A stretch of DNA of 64,000 bases, taken from Aliidiomarina sp047920995. GTDB taxonomy: Bacteria > Pseudomonadota > Gammaproteobacteria > Enterobacterales > Alteromonadaceae. Positions 26,201-36,011 of this stretch are shown here, piece by piece. The stretch spans positions 1 to 64,000 of the forward strand of contig NZ_JBLRWZ010000011.1 in the NCBI RefSeq assembly GCF_047920995.1. The letters run 5' to 3'. The notes below the pieces were generated by a model that saw only the letters and a program-made list of their open reading frames with translations, was not told the origin of the DNA and searched no databases. Made by a program: the position numbers and the translations under genes. Numbering within the stretch: position 1 is the stretch's first letter; each line of letters opens with the position of its first letter.

Positions 26201-28480
26201 ATGAGCGTACCAATCGAGAATATCGAACAGCTCCCACTGCATAAGTTTACCGAAGATGCGTACCTGAATTATTCGATGTACGTAATTATGGATCGGGCAT
26301 TACCACACATTGGTGATGGCTTAAAACCGGTGCAACGGCGAATTATTTACGCAATGTCGGAGCTAGGCCTTTCGGCATTAGCAAAATACAAAAAATCCGC
26401 CCGTACGGTGGGTGATGTATTAGGTAAGTTTCATCCGCACGGTGATTCCGCATGTTATGAAGCCATGGTGTTAATGGCGCAGCCATTCTCCTATCGTTAT
26501 CCATTGGTAGACGGGCAAGGAAACTGGGGTTCTGCAGATGACCCGAAATCGTTTGCAGCCATGCGTTACACGGAAGCGCGTTTGTCACGTTTCAGTGAAG
26601 TTCTGCTTAGTGAACTTGGCCAAGGCACATCAGATTGGGTGCCTAATTTTGATGGCACCATGCAAGAGCCGAAAATATTACCGGCGCGTTTACCACATAT
26701 CTTATTGAATGGTATTACCGGTATTGCAGTGGGTATGGCTACTGATATACCGCCACATAACGTGCGGGAAATTACCAACGCCTGTGCGATGTTGTTAGAA
26801 AGCCCGAAAGCAACTCTTGAAGATGTTCTTGAGTATGTAAAAGGGCCTGATTACCCAACGGATGCCGAAGTAATTACACCTGCTGAAGATATTCGTAAAA
26901 TCTACGAAACCGGGCGCGGCAGTATTAAAATGCGCGCGCGCTACTTTGTTGAAGATGGTGAAGTGATTATTGATGCATTGCCACATCAGGCTTCAGGTAA
27001 TCGCGTTTTAGAACAAATTGCCGCGCAGATGCAAGCGAAAAAGCTGCCGATGGTATCTGATTTGCGCGATGAATCAGATCATGAGAACCCCACACGTTTA
27101 GTAGTAGTTCCACGCTCAAATCGGATTGATGTTGAGCAACTTATGGCGCACTTATTTGCTACCACAGATCTTGAGAAAAGTTACCGAGTAAACTTGAATA
27201 TGCTTGGCCTTGATGGCCGCCCACAAGTGAAACCTTTGCTGCGTATCTTAAACGAATGGTTACAGTACCGAATACAAACGGTTACGCGCCGTTTGCAATA
27301 CCGTTTGGATAAAGTAGAGCGGCGCTTGCATATTTTGGAAGGTTTGTTGGTTGCCTACCTTAACTTAGACGAAGTGATCGAAATTATTCGTCGGGAAGAT
27401 CATCCAAAAACAGTATTAATGAGCCGCTTTGGGCTTTCCGATACGCAAGCAGAAGCTATTTTAGAGTTAAAACTACGTCATTTAGCGAAGCTTGAAGAAA
27501 TGAAGCTGCGCGGTGAGCAAGAAGAATTAGCAAAAGAGCGTGATGCTTTAAACTTGCTGCTTAATTCTGAACGTCGTTTGAAAACATTGGTGAAGAAAGA
27601 ACTACTGGCCGATGCTGAGAAATACGGTGATGATCGCCGTTCGCCATTGATTGAACGGAAAGAATCGCGGGCGTTATCAGAGCGCGAACTAACGCCTTCA
27701 GAGGCGGTAACGGTAGTACTTTCAGAAAAAGGTTGGGTGCGTTGTGCGAAAGGGCATGATGTAGAAGGTGAAAAGCTCGCCTACAAAGCGGGAGATGGTT
27801 ATTTAGCTCAGGCTTCTGGGCGCAGTAATCAGCCGGTAGTATTTATTGATAGCAGTGGCCGAAGCTTTAGTTGCGAGGCACACACCTTACCTTCTGCAAG
27901 AACCCAAGGTGAACCACTTACGGGGCGCTTTAGCTTAGTAGCTGGTGAGAGCATTAGCCAAGTATTGATGAGTAAAGATGATCAGTTGTGGCTGTTGGCT
28001 TCTGATGCCGGTTACGGTTTCGTAGCTCCGTATAGTGATATGCAAAGCAGAGTGAAGAACGGTAAGGCGCTATTAAGCCTACCAAGTTCTGCGAAAGTTT
28101 TGCCGCCACAACCCATTCATAATCTCTCCGAAGATTTAGTAGTAGCGGTGTCTAATGAAGGGCGCTTGCTGGTGTTCCCAGTGAAAGATTTACCGCAATT
28201 AAGCAAAGGTAAAGGGAATAAGATTATCAGTATTCCTTCTAGCCGGGCGAAGTTGCGTGAGGAATATCTGCAAGCTATTGCGGTAATGCCAGCGAATAGC
28301 GTGCTTACAGTAATTGCCGGTAAACGGAAATTACAGCTGAAACCAGCCGACATTGAGCACTATCGTGGTGATCGTGGCCGCCGTGGCAATAAACTACCGC
28401 GCGGCTTGCAGCGTGTAGACGCGTTGCTAGTAGAGGAAACAGTGGTTGCGCCGGAAGAAGGTACAGAGCCAGAATTGTAA
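26201..28480 (+). CDS. parC: DNA topoisomerase IV subunit A
   Basis: 759 aa, the usual ParC length. It is the DNA cleavage/rejoining subunit; the active-site tyrosine lies in AAMRYTEARLS. The quinolone-resistance-determining region reads HPHGDSACYEAMVLMAQPF with Ser83 and Glu87, the positions equivalent to E. coli Ser80 and Glu84, so the sequence shows the sensitive-type residues. The C-terminal domain contains degenerate GyrA-box beta-pinwheel repeats. An AGGA site precedes the ATG. A long hairpin terminator follows. Confidence 0.97.
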   Translation: MSVPIENIEQLPLHKFTEDAYLNYSMYVIMDRALPHIGDGLKPVQRRIIYAMSELGLSALAKYKKSARTVGDVLGKFHPHGDSACYEAMVLMAQPFSYRYPLVDGQGNWGSADDPKSFAAMRYTEARLSRFSEVLLSELGQGTSDWVPNFDGTMQEPKILPARLPHILLNGITGIAVGMATDIPPHNVREITNACAMLLESPKATLEDVLEYVKGPDYPTDAEVITPAEDIRKIYETGRGSIKMRARYFVEDGEVIIDALPHQASGNRVLEQIAAQMQAKKLPMVSDLRDESDHENPTRLVVVPRSNRIDVEQLMAHLFATTDLEKSYRVNLNMLGLDGRPQVKPLLRILNEWLQYRIQTVTRRLQYRLDKVERRLHILEGLLVAYLNLDEVIEIIRREDHPKTVLMSRFGLSDTQAEAILELKLRHLAKLEEMKLRGEQEELAKERDALNLLLNSERRLKTLVKKELLADAEKYGDDRRSPLIERKESRALSERELTPSEAVTVVLSEKGWVRCAKGHDVEGEKLAYKAGDGYLAQASGRSNQPVVFIDSSGRSFSCEAHTLPSARTQGEPLTGRFSLVAGESISQVLMSKDDQLWLLASDAGYGFVAPYSDMQSRVKNGKALLSLPSSAKVLPPQPIHNLSEDLVVAVSNEGRLLVFPVKDLPQLSKGKGNKIISIPSSRAKLREEYLQAIAVMPANSVLTVIAGKRKLQLKPADIEHYRGDRGRRGNKLPRGLQRVDALLVEETVVAPEEGTEPEL

Positions 28481-28506
28481 CCCTTACGATAAACATCTGT
28501 ACGCTC

Positions 28507-28546
28507 AAAGGCTTCTCTAGTTTTACCAGAGAGGCCTTTATTTTTT
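28507..28546 (+). terminator. Terminator after parC
   Basis: AAAGGCTTCTCT (28507-28518) pairs over 12 positions with AGAGAGGCCTTT (28528-28539), with one G-U pair, and is followed by ATTTTTT. It ends the parE-parC transcript before plsC. Confidence 0.88.
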
Positions 28547-28604
28547 GAGAAATTTCTTTTTTAGCACGTTATACTGAGCGCTAAATTTTTAAGTGAGTGT
28601 ACGC

Positions 28605-29336
28605 ATGTTAGCTGTAATTCGTATTTTGATTTTGGGTGTGTTTATTGTTTTGGTGGGCATTATTGGCTCGCTACTACTGCTGTTGCGTCCATTTCATCGG
28701 GATAATACCCATGTTGCCGCCCGTGTTTTTGGGAGTATGCACCAGCTCTTGGGTACTAAACTCGAAATTCGCGTGCCGGCCAGCGTACAAGCGGGAGGGC
28801 CGTTTGTATATGTTGCGAATCACCAAAACAGCTGGGATATTTTTACCATGAGCCGTTCATTGCGCAAAGGCACAGTGAGCATTGGGAAAAAGAGCTTAAA
28901 ATGGATTCCGTTCTTTGGCCAAATATACTGGCTTTCGGGCAATATTTTGATTGATCGCGCGAATAGTTCGCGTGCCCATGGCACCATTAATACAGCGGTA
29001 AAAGCGATTAATGAAAAACAGCTTTCTATCTGGATGTTCCCCGAAGGCACACGCAGCTATGGCCGCGGTTTATTGCCCTTCAAAACTGGAGCATTTCATA
29101 CGGCAGTGCAAGCTGGCGTGCCCATTGTACCGGTGTGTATGAGCTCTACGCACAAAAAGATTAAACTGAACCGTTGGAATAATGGTAAAATCATTATTGA
29201 GATGCTTCCGCCAATCGCTACCGATACGTATTCGCGAGAAAGCATTCGTTCGTTGATTGCCGAAACCTATCAGCTAATGCATGATAAAATTGAAGCCTTA
29301 GACGAAGAACTCAACCGCGAAAAAGCTGCCGAGTAG
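28605..29336 (+). CDS. plsC: 1-acyl-sn-glycerol-3-phosphate acyltransferase
   Basis: 243 aa from ATG 28605 (AAGTGAG site upstream); a GTG at 28593 is in frame. PlsC converts lysophosphatidic acid to phosphatidic acid at the inner membrane. The protein has an N-terminal hydrophobic anchor, the catalytic motif NHQNSWD (HX4D), the FPEGTRSYGRGLLPFKTGAFH block that binds glycerol phosphate, and VPIVPV. A possible promoter is TTGAGA at 28545 with TATACT at 28570, though the 19-bp spacing is long. It is followed 20 bp later by rraB. Confidence 0.93.
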   Translation: MLAVIRILILGVFIVLVGIIGSLLLLLRPFHRDNTHVAARVFGSMHQLLGTKLEIRVPASVQAGGPFVYVANHQNSWDIFTMSRSLRKGTVSIGKKSLKWIPFFGQIYWLSGNILIDRANSSRAHGTINTAVKAINEKQLSIWMFPEGTRSYGRGLLPFKTGAFHTAVQAGVPIVPVCMSSTHKKIKLNRWNNGKIIIEMLPPIATDTYSRESIRSLIAETYQLMHDKIEALDEELNREKAAE

Positions 29337-29356
29337 CAGCGAGGAGATTAAATCTC

Positions 29357-29752
29357 GTGAACGATTTAGAAGCCTTATTGGCGCAAAGCGATGCAACCAT
29401 TGATGCAATTCTAGAAGCAGGGCTTACCATAGAAGATGAGCTCGAAATAGAGCATCACTTAGTGAGCAGTGATTTTAGCCGATTAGAAAAAGCAGCGGTA
29501 GAGATTGTTAAGTTGGGCTATCACGTAGATGAAGCTGAAGAGTTTGAACTAGATGATGGCAAACCATGTTTCTACTTTGCTGCGGTTACTGAAACAGCGT
29601 TAGATAAAAGTGTTTTGGCAACGCAAACCCGAGAAATTACCCAAGTAGCAGATGCCTGCGGCGTTGAATATGATGGCTGGGGAACGTTCTTAGGCGATGA
29701 TGACGAAGGTGAAGTAGACTGGGAAGAGTACGACGATTCCGAGTTAGAATGA
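29357..29752 (+). CDS. rraB: Regulator of RNase E activity RraB
   Basis: 131 aa with a GTG start behind GAGGAG. RraB binds RNase E and modulates degradosome composition and mRNA turnover. It shares with E. coli RraB the block EIEHHLVSSDFSRLEKAAVEIVKLGYHVDEAEE, the VEYDGWGTFLGDD motif, and a strongly acidic C-terminal tail. It is the last gene before a bidirectional terminator shared with valS. Confidence 0.92.
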   Translation: MNDLEALLAQSDATIDAILEAGLTIEDELEIEHHLVSSDFSRLEKAAVEIVKLGYHVDEAEEFELDDGKPCFYFAAVTETALDKSVLATQTREITQVADACGVEYDGWGTFLGDDDEGEVDWEEYDDSELE

Positions 29753-29800
29753 AAGCCTCTACTGCATTAGCTTAATGTAGTACGCGCAAGCGAAGCATTA

Positions 29801-29836
29801 AAAAACCCCCGATAAGAAATTACCGGGGGTTTTTGT
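29801..29836 (+). terminator. Bidirectional terminator between rraB and valS
   Basis: AAAAACCCCCG (29801-29811) and CGGGGGTTTTT (29824-29834) form an 11-bp perfect stem with a 12-nt loop, flanked by A and T runs. It can end rraB on the plus strand and the pepA-holC-valS transcript on the minus strand. Confidence 0.93.
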
Positions 29837-29851
29837 TATTCAGCACTGGAG

Positions 29852-32692
29852 CTAGATAGCAGCAATTCGCTGGCGCTGTTGCTGTAACTGATCAACAAGC
29901 TCTTGCGCTTCTGCCTGTTTAGCACGTTCTTTGCTAATAACATCAGCTGGCGCTTTGCTAACGAAGTTTTCATTCGATAGTTTCCCGCTAACCCGTTGCA
30001 GTTCTTTTTGTGCTTTTTCAATTGCTTTATCAAGCCGCGCAAGTTCTGCCGCGGTATCAATTAAGCCAGCCATCGGAATATTGATTTCCATGCGGCCTAC
30101 CAGCGCCGTAGCGCTTGCGGGGGCTTCTTCGCCAGCAGCTAGGAAGGTTACCGATTCTAGCTTTGCTAGCGCGCTTAGGAAGCTTTCATTTTCCTGTAAG
30201 CGGCGCATGGCTACTTCATCAGCATTCGCGATCAATACAGGGAGCGCTTTATTTGGCGATAAATCCATTTCCCCGCGCACGTTACGAATGCCAACAATTA
30301 CTTGCTTTAACCATTCCATGTCGTCTTGGGCAGCCGCATACTGCACAGGCCGAACTTGTGGGTATGGTTGCAGCATAATGGTGTCTGCTTGTTTGTTTGC
30401 CAGTGGTGCTACTCGCTGCCAGATCTCTTCGGTAATGTAAGGTAACAACGGGTGTAACATGCGCAACAGCTGTTCCAGTACGTTTACCAAGGTATAGCGG
30501 GTAGCACGTTGCTGGGCGGCAGTACCATGTTGCAAACCTGGCTTAGTAAGTTCTAAGTACCAATCACAGAATTGGTTCCAAGTGAATTCGTAAGCAATTG
30601 CTGCGGCTTGGTCAAAGCGATAGTTATCGAGCGCGCTTCTGAATTGCTGCACGGTGCCATTGAAACGTTCAATAATCCATTGATCAGCCAATGAAAGCTG
30701 CATTTCGCCGCCGTTGGCACCACAATCTTGATCTTCCGTATTCATTAATACATAACGGCTAGCGTTCCAAAGCTTGTTACAGAAGTTACGATAGCCTTCT
30801 AGGCGTTTCATATCCCAGTTAATATCACGCCCAGTAGAGGCGAGCGCCGCTAGCGTGAAACGTAATGCATCGGTGCCGTGCGCAGAAATACCTTCTGGAA
30901 ACTCCTTCTGGGTACGCTTAGCAATTTGCTCGGCAAGCTTCTCTTGCATCAAATTACTGGTACGTTTCTCAAGTAGGGTAGGCAGCTCGATACCGTCGAT
31001 CATATCCAGCGGGTCAATTACATTGCCTTTGGATTTCGACATCTTATTGCCTTGCTCATCACGAATTAAGCCGGTTACGTACACGGTTTTAAACGGTACC
31101 TGTGGCTTGCCATCCTCATCTTTTAGGAAGTGCATGGTCATCATAATCATGCGAGCTACCCAGAAGAAAATAATATCGAAGCCCGTAACCAATACATCGG
31201 TAGGATGGAAGGTTTTCAGTGCTTCCGTATCTTCCGGCCAGCCTAAGGTTGAGAAGGTCCACAGTGCAGATGAGAACCAGGTATCCAGTACATCGTTATC
31301 TTGCTGTAGCTCACGATCACCAAGGTTATGTTTAGCTCGCACTTCTGCTTCATCGCGGCCTACAAATATGTTGCCTTCTGCATCGTACCAAGCGGGGATA
31401 CGGTGCCCCCACCACAATTGCCGCGAGATGCACCAATCTTGAATATCCCGCATCCAACTGAAGTACATATTTTCGTATTGCTTTGGTACGAATTGAATAT
31501 CACCATTTTCAACAGCTTTAGTGGCAGTTTCTGCAAGTGGCGCAACACGCACATACCATTGGTCGGTAAGGTAGGGTTCAATTACTACACCTGAGCGATC
31601 GCCATAGGGGATTTTGTTATCATGCTCGGCTACTTTTTCTAACAAGCCCAGTTCATCTAAAGCGGCAACAATTGCCTTACGCGCAGCAAAGCGTTCTAAG
31701 CCGGCAAATTCGCCCGGCAAGCTGGTATCAACATCAGTGCGCGGCAAGCCTTGCACATTAAATACTTCTGCCGCACCTAAAATATACGCATCATCGCTAA
31801 GAATATTGATCAGTGGAAGATCGTGGCGTTTGCCAATTTCATAATCATTGAAATCATGTGCCGGCGTGATTTTTACGCAGCCAGAGCCAAACTCTTGGTC
31901 TACATAATCATCGGCAATGATGGGAATACGCCGGCCAGTGAGCGGTAATTCAATGAACTTACCATGCAGATCTGCGTAACGCTCATCTTTCGGATGCACC
32001 GCAACACAAGCATCGCCCAACATGGTTTCTGGGCGAGTGGTGGCAACTGTTACATAATTTTTGCCAGTGGCAGTAGTTGCGCCATCTGCAAGTGGGTACC
32101 GCAGATGCCAAATGCTGCCTTTGCTCTCTTTATTCTCTACTTCGAGATCGGAAATCGCTGTTTTTAGCTTGGGATCCCAATTTACCAAACGTTTGCCACG
32201 GTAAATGAGCTTGTCTTCATACAGGCGCACAAACACTTCTTGTACGGCAGTAGATAAGCCTTCGTCCATGGTGAAGCGCTCACGATCCCAATCTACCGAA
32301 TCTCCCAAACGCCGCATTTGTTGCGTAATAGTACCGCCTGATTCAGCCTTCCAATCCCAAATTTTATCAATGAAACTTTCTCGGCCAAGTGTATGCCGAT
32401 CCAAGCCTTGAGTAGCAAGTTTCCGTTCCACAACCATTTGTGTTGCGATACCGGCATGATCGGTACCCACTTGCCATAGGGTATTAAAACCATCCATTCG
32501 CTTATAGCGCACCAAGGTATCCATCAGCGTATGTTGAAACGCATGGCCCATATGCAAGCTGCCAGTTACATTTGGCGGTGGAATCATAATGCAATAGGAT
32601 TCGCCTTGGCCTGATGGACGAAAATATCCGGCCTGTTCCCAATGTTCGTACAAACGTTGTTCAATATTTTGTGGGGAGTAGGTTTTATCCAT
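29852..32692 (-). CDS. valS: Valyl-tRNA synthetase
   Basis: 946 aa from the ATG at 32692 (MDKTYSPQNIEQRLYEHWE), close to the 951-aa E. coli enzyme. The frame stays open upstream, but that stretch overlaps holC. It is a class I synthetase: HIGH motif as HMGH in PPPNVTGSLHMGHAF, KMSKS in GNKMSKSKGN, an editing CP1 domain (VATTRPETMLGD), anticodon-binding domain and a C-terminal coiled-coil (ELARLDKAIEKAQKELQRVSGKL). Its first eight bases overlap the end of holC, so translation is probably coupled. Confidence 0.97.
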   Translation of the reverse strand: MDKTYSPQNIEQRLYEHWEQAGYFRPSGQGESYCIMIPPPNVTGSLHMGHAFQHTLMDTLVRYKRMDGFNTLWQVGTDHAGIATQMVVERKLATQGLDRHTLGRESFIDKIWDWKAESGGTITQQMRRLGDSVDWDRERFTMDEGLSTAVQEVFVRLYEDKLIYRGKRLVNWDPKLKTAISDLEVENKESKGSIWHLRYPLADGATTATGKNYVTVATTRPETMLGDACVAVHPKDERYADLHGKFIELPLTGRRIPIIADDYVDQEFGSGCVKITPAHDFNDYEIGKRHDLPLINILSDDAYILGAAEVFNVQGLPRTDVDTSLPGEFAGLERFAARKAIVAALDELGLLEKVAEHDNKIPYGDRSGVVIEPYLTDQWYVRVAPLAETATKAVENGDIQFVPKQYENMYFSWMRDIQDWCISRQLWWGHRIPAWYDAEGNIFVGRDEAEVRAKHNLGDRELQQDNDVLDTWFSSALWTFSTLGWPEDTEALKTFHPTDVLVTGFDIIFFWVARMIMMTMHFLKDEDGKPQVPFKTVYVTGLIRDEQGNKMSKSKGNVIDPLDMIDGIELPTLLEKRTSNLMQEKLAEQIAKRTQKEFPEGISAHGTDALRFTLAALASTGRDINWDMKRLEGYRNFCNKLWNASRYVLMNTEDQDCGANGGEMQLSLADQWIIERFNGTVQQFRSALDNYRFDQAAAIAYEFTWNQFCDWYLELTKPGLQHGTAAQQRATRYTLVNVLEQLLRMLHPLLPYITEEIWQRVAPLANKQADTIMLQPYPQVRPVQYAAAQDDMEWLKQVIVGIRNVRGEMDLSPNKALPVLIANADEVAMRRLQENESFLSALAKLESVTFLAAGEEAPASATALVGRMEINIPMAGLIDTAAELARLDKAIEKAQKELQRVSGKLSNENFVSKAPADVISKERAKQAEAQELVDQLQQQRQRIAAI

Positions 32693-33146
32693 GGTGTCCT
32701 TCGTTTTCTTCGGGAGCGGGTTGGGTATCAAGCTGCATGCCAAGGCTGCGATAGTGCCGATACCGTTCACGCGCTTGTTCTTTACCCGCATCATCGGCGG
32801 GAACAAAATCTATAATTACTTGAATTTGGCGAGTAAGCTCGGGTACTACGGGCTGCAGATTCAAAACAACGTTACGTTGCTTGCAAAGTTCAGCAGCACT
32901 TTGCTCCCAGCCAATCAATACCGGTGTTCCAGCAATTGGCCCTTCGCCTACTAAATTGTGCGGAATAAATTGCGCCGCAGGTATTTGCCAAAGGGCTTCA
33001 TCAATTAATTCGGCTTGTGCTTGATTACTTGCAATCACCACTACACGGCGCCGCTGCTTGGCGAGCTGGCCAACAATGGTGGCCACCGCTTTCGCCAATG
33101 CAGCTTCCCCGGAGCTAGGGAGCACATAAAAAGTTACTTTAGCCAC
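32685..33146 (-). CDS. holC: DNA polymerase III chi subunit
   Basis: 153 aa. HolC is the clamp-loader accessory that links the replisome to single-stranded DNA-binding protein. The family start MAKVTFYVLP, followed by VVIASNQAQAELIDEALW and the FIPHNLVGEGP block, identifies it; the C-terminal part carries VLNLQPVVPE. The order pepA-holC-valS is the classical gammaproteobacterial one: holC starts directly at the pepA stop and overlaps valS by eight bases. Confidence 0.93.
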   Translation of the reverse strand: MAKVTFYVLPSSGEAALAKAVATIVGQLAKQRRRVVVIASNQAQAELIDEALWQIPAAQFIPHNLVGEGPIAGTPVLIGWEQSAAELCKQRNVVLNLQPVVPELTRQIQVIIDFVPADDAGKEQARERYRHYRSLGMQLDTQPAPEENEGHHG

Positions 33147-34652
33147 TTACTCGCCTTGTGCTGCGCCTGCGCGCGCTAGCAAAAACTGGGTAAGCATAGG
33201 TACCGGACGGCCCGTTGCACCCTTGTCTTTGCCGCCTTTCCACGCGGTTCCTGCGATATCTAGATGTGCCCAGTGATATTTCTTGGTATACCGCGATAAG
33301 AAACATGCCGCGGTAATGGTTCCTGCTGGGCGGCCACCAAGGTTGGTCATGTCGGCAAATGGGCTATCTAGCATTTCTTGATATTCATCCCATAATGGTA
33401 GTTGCCATGCACGATCACCACTTTGCTTGGATACGTTCAAAAGTTCATGTGCTAGCGGATTATGATTACTCATCATACCGGTAGCATGAGCACCAAGTGC
33501 AATCACACAGGCGCCAGTTAGCGTAGCAATATCAATTACTGATTCTGGGTTAAAGCGCTCTACGTATGTAAGCGTATCGCATAATACCAAACGGCCTTCG
33601 GCATCGGTGTTCAACACTTCCACCGTTTGCCCAGACATGGTTTTAATAATATCGCCCGGGCGGTAAGCACGGCCATCAGGCATGTTTTCACAACCAGCTA
33701 AAATACCAATTACGTTCACAGGCAATTGCAATTCTGCCAGGGCTTGCATGGTGCCAAGAACACCAGCAGCACCACCCATATCGTATTTCATTTCATCCAT
33801 CGCTTCTGATGGCTTAATGGAAATACCACCGGAATCAAACGTAAGGCCTTTACCTACCAAAACAATAGGGGCGCGATCATCGCCAGCACCTTGATAATGC
33901 ATTAAGGTCATTACGGCTGGGTTATCAGAACCGCGGCTCACTGCGAGGTACGCATTCATACCAAGTTCAGCCATATCGCTTTCATTGATACGCTCAATTC
34001 TGAGATTGGCGTAGTTTTCGGCAACCACTTCAGCTTGTTCTGCGAGCCACATTGGCGTGCAGATATTCGGTGGCATGTTAGCGGCATCACGGGCAATTTT
34101 CACCCCTTTTGCTACGGCTAAACCGTGTGCTACAGCGCGCTCGCCAATAGGCAATTCGCGCCGTGTAGGCACGTTAAATACCATTTTCCGCAGTGGCCGG
34201 CGAGGTTCTTCACGATGTGTTTTTAATTGATCGAATACATATAAGCCAGCTTGTGCAGCTTCAATTGCATGGCGTACCTTCCAATAGGTATCGCGGCCTT
34301 TTACATGTAATTCGCTCAAGAAGCATACAGCTTCCATGGCGCCGGTATCATTCAACGTAGCAATGGTTTTGCTAATAATTTGGCGGTACTGGCGCTCATC
34401 AAGTTCGCGCTCTTTACCACAGCCAACTAATAGAATGCGCTCACTGAGCACATTTGGAACATTGTGCAGTAAAAGCACTTGGCCCGGTTTGCCTTCAATA
34501 TCACCACGACGGAGTAGATTACTTAAGTAGCCATCGCTGATTTTGTCGATTTGTTCCGCTGCAGGTGATAGTCTGCGGGGCTCGAAAACGCCAACAACAA
34601 TACATGCTGAACGTTGCTTCTCTGGGCTACCACTTTTTACACTGAATTCCAT
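33147..34652 (-). CDS. pepA: Leucyl aminopeptidase PepA
   Basis: 501 aa from ATG 34652, which has a GGGAGT ribosome site; the frame extends upstream to 34688 without support. M17 family hexameric aminopeptidase that removes N-terminal residues from peptides; the E. coli protein also binds DNA in cer recombination and carAB control. Metal and catalytic motifs are intact: VGKGLTFDSGGISIKP, MKYDMGGAA and the family signature NTDAEGRL. It heads the pepA-holC-valS operon and is divergent from lptF. Confidence 0.95.
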   Translation of the reverse strand: MEFSVKSGSPEKQRSACIVVGVFEPRRLSPAAEQIDKISDGYLSNLLRRGDIEGKPGQVLLLHNVPNVLSERILLVGCGKERELDERQYRQIISKTIATLNDTGAMEAVCFLSELHVKGRDTYWKVRHAIEAAQAGLYVFDQLKTHREEPRRPLRKMVFNVPTRRELPIGERAVAHGLAVAKGVKIARDAANMPPNICTPMWLAEQAEVVAENYANLRIERINESDMAELGMNAYLAVSRGSDNPAVMTLMHYQGAGDDRAPIVLVGKGLTFDSGGISIKPSEAMDEMKYDMGGAAGVLGTMQALAELQLPVNVIGILAGCENMPDGRAYRPGDIIKTMSGQTVEVLNTDAEGRLVLCDTLTYVERFNPESVIDIATLTGACVIALGAHATGMMSNHNPLAHELLNVSKQSGDRAWQLPLWDEYQEMLDSPFADMTNLGGRPAGTITAACFLSRYTKKYHWAHLDIAGTAWKGGKDKGATGRPVPMLTQFLLARAGAAQGE

Positions 34653-34877
34653 GCATACTCCCATTTCTGGTTTATTTATGCCGGGCATGGCATTATTAGT
34701 GAAATTCTACGGTGTTAATCGCAATAAGAAAACCCGCTTGCTCGTAATTAGATTGCAAAAAAGTTGCAGCGAACTTGCGGTATTTACCTTAGAATCACAG
34801 ATATAACTTATCAAAACACAAAGTTTACTGAAATATTCAGTGATTTCCAGTAAAAAGCGAAGTTAAGGGTTGGGGCA

Positions 34878-36011
34878 GTGCTCATATTTCGTTACATTAT
34901 TCGTGAAACATTCAAAGCGCAAATGGCTATATTCCTAGTGCTGCTCGTTATCTTTGTCAGCCAGCAGTTTGTGCAAATTCTTACAGAGGCCTCTGAGGGG
35001 CAGCTTCCAGCGCAGCTGATTATGATGGTGCTCGGTTTACAATTACCGAGCCTTGCTGCATTACTACTGCCGATTAGCTTATTCTTAGGGGTGTTAATGG
35101 CGCAAGGCCGTTTATATGCCGATCATGAAATGGCTGTATTTCACGCCTGTGGTGTAAGCGAGTGGTATATCACTCGGGTTACGCTGGCGTTTGCTGGCGT
35201 ATTGGCAATTCTTACTGCTTTACTAACCCTATGGCTTAGCCCTTGGGCGATGGCGCAAGAGCAAAACATTGCCGATCGGGTACGCAGCGAATCTGGCGTA
35301 TCTGTTTTACAGGCCGGGCGCTTCCAGCAAGCCGTGCAGCAACGGGCGGTGATCTTTATTGAGCGCCAAGGCGAGGGTGGCGAGCTGCAAGAGGTGTTTG
35401 TGGCGCAATTACCTGCGCGTAGCGAACTTAATGCCACAGATGCACAGGCTAGTGTGGTAATGGCCGCTCGTGGGCGCATTGAAACCACAGCCAACGGTGC
35501 GCAAATGATGGTGCTTGAAGAGGGCCGGCGCTACGCGCAATCGTTGGGGAGCCTTGAACATCAAGTAATGAGCTTTGAACAATATCAATTGCAAATTCGC
35601 GAACAAGAGATAGCTGAAGGTAGCCGCCGCGAAGAAGCTATTCCTACGCGAGAACTATGGAATGATGATAGCTATGCTGCTGCAGCTGAATTGCAATGGC
35701 GGATTGCTATTCCATTGGCAATGCCGTTGCTGATTTTAATAGCGGTGCCGCTAAGCCGAGTGAATCCACGGCAAGGGAAGTTCGCCCGTATGGGGCCGGC
35801 GTTATTAATTTACCTCGGTTACTTCATGGTATTAATGGCCACCAAACGGGCATTGGCTGATGGTTCGGTTCCAGTAGGGCTTGGGCTTTGGTGGATACAT
35901 GGCTGTTTAGCGCTAATTGGTATTTCCATGCTGATCAAAGAGCGGCCCGCAGGTTACAAACTACTCGCGATGTTTAAGCTCGGTAAGAAAGCGGAGGCTG
36001 CTAATGTTTAG
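34878..36011 (+). CDS. lptF: LPS export ABC transporter permease LptF
   Basis: 377 aa, GTG start at 34878 downstream of an AAGG site. LptF and LptG are the two permease subunits of the LptB2FG transporter, which extracts lipopolysaccharide from the inner membrane. The protein has three hydrophobic helices at each end (FIIRETF-like start reading LIFRYIIRETFKAQM) separated by a periplasmic beta-jellyroll domain. It overlaps lptG by eight bases (ATGTTTAG), and is divergent from pepA, as in E. coli. Confidence 0.94.
   Translation: MLIFRYIIRETFKAQMAIFLVLLVIFVSQQFVQILTEASEGQLPAQLIMMVLGLQLPSLAALLLPISLFLGVLMAQGRLYADHEMAVFHACGVSEWYITRVTLAFAGVLAILTALLTLWLSPWAMAQEQNIADRVRSESGVSVLQAGRFQQAVQQRAVIFIERQGEGGELQEVFVAQLPARSELNATDAQASVVMAARGRIETTANGAQMMVLEEGRRYAQSLGSLEHQVMSFEQYQLQIREQEIAEGSRREEAIPTRELWNDDSYAAAAELQWRIAIPLAMPLLILIAVPLSRVNPRQGKFARMGPALLIYLGYFMVLMATKRALADGSVPVGLGLWWIHGCLALIGISMLIKERPAGYKLLAMFKLGKKAEAANV

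Noticed and set aside
26345..26600. Possible quinolone-resistance substitutions in parC
   Set aside because: The equivalents of E. coli Ser80 and Glu84 are both present as Ser and Glu, so there is no sign of the common resistance changes.
30855..31442. 195-aa frame opposite valS
   Set aside because: It is antisense to a highly conserved gene and has the composition expected from reverse codons of valS; no domain is recognisable.
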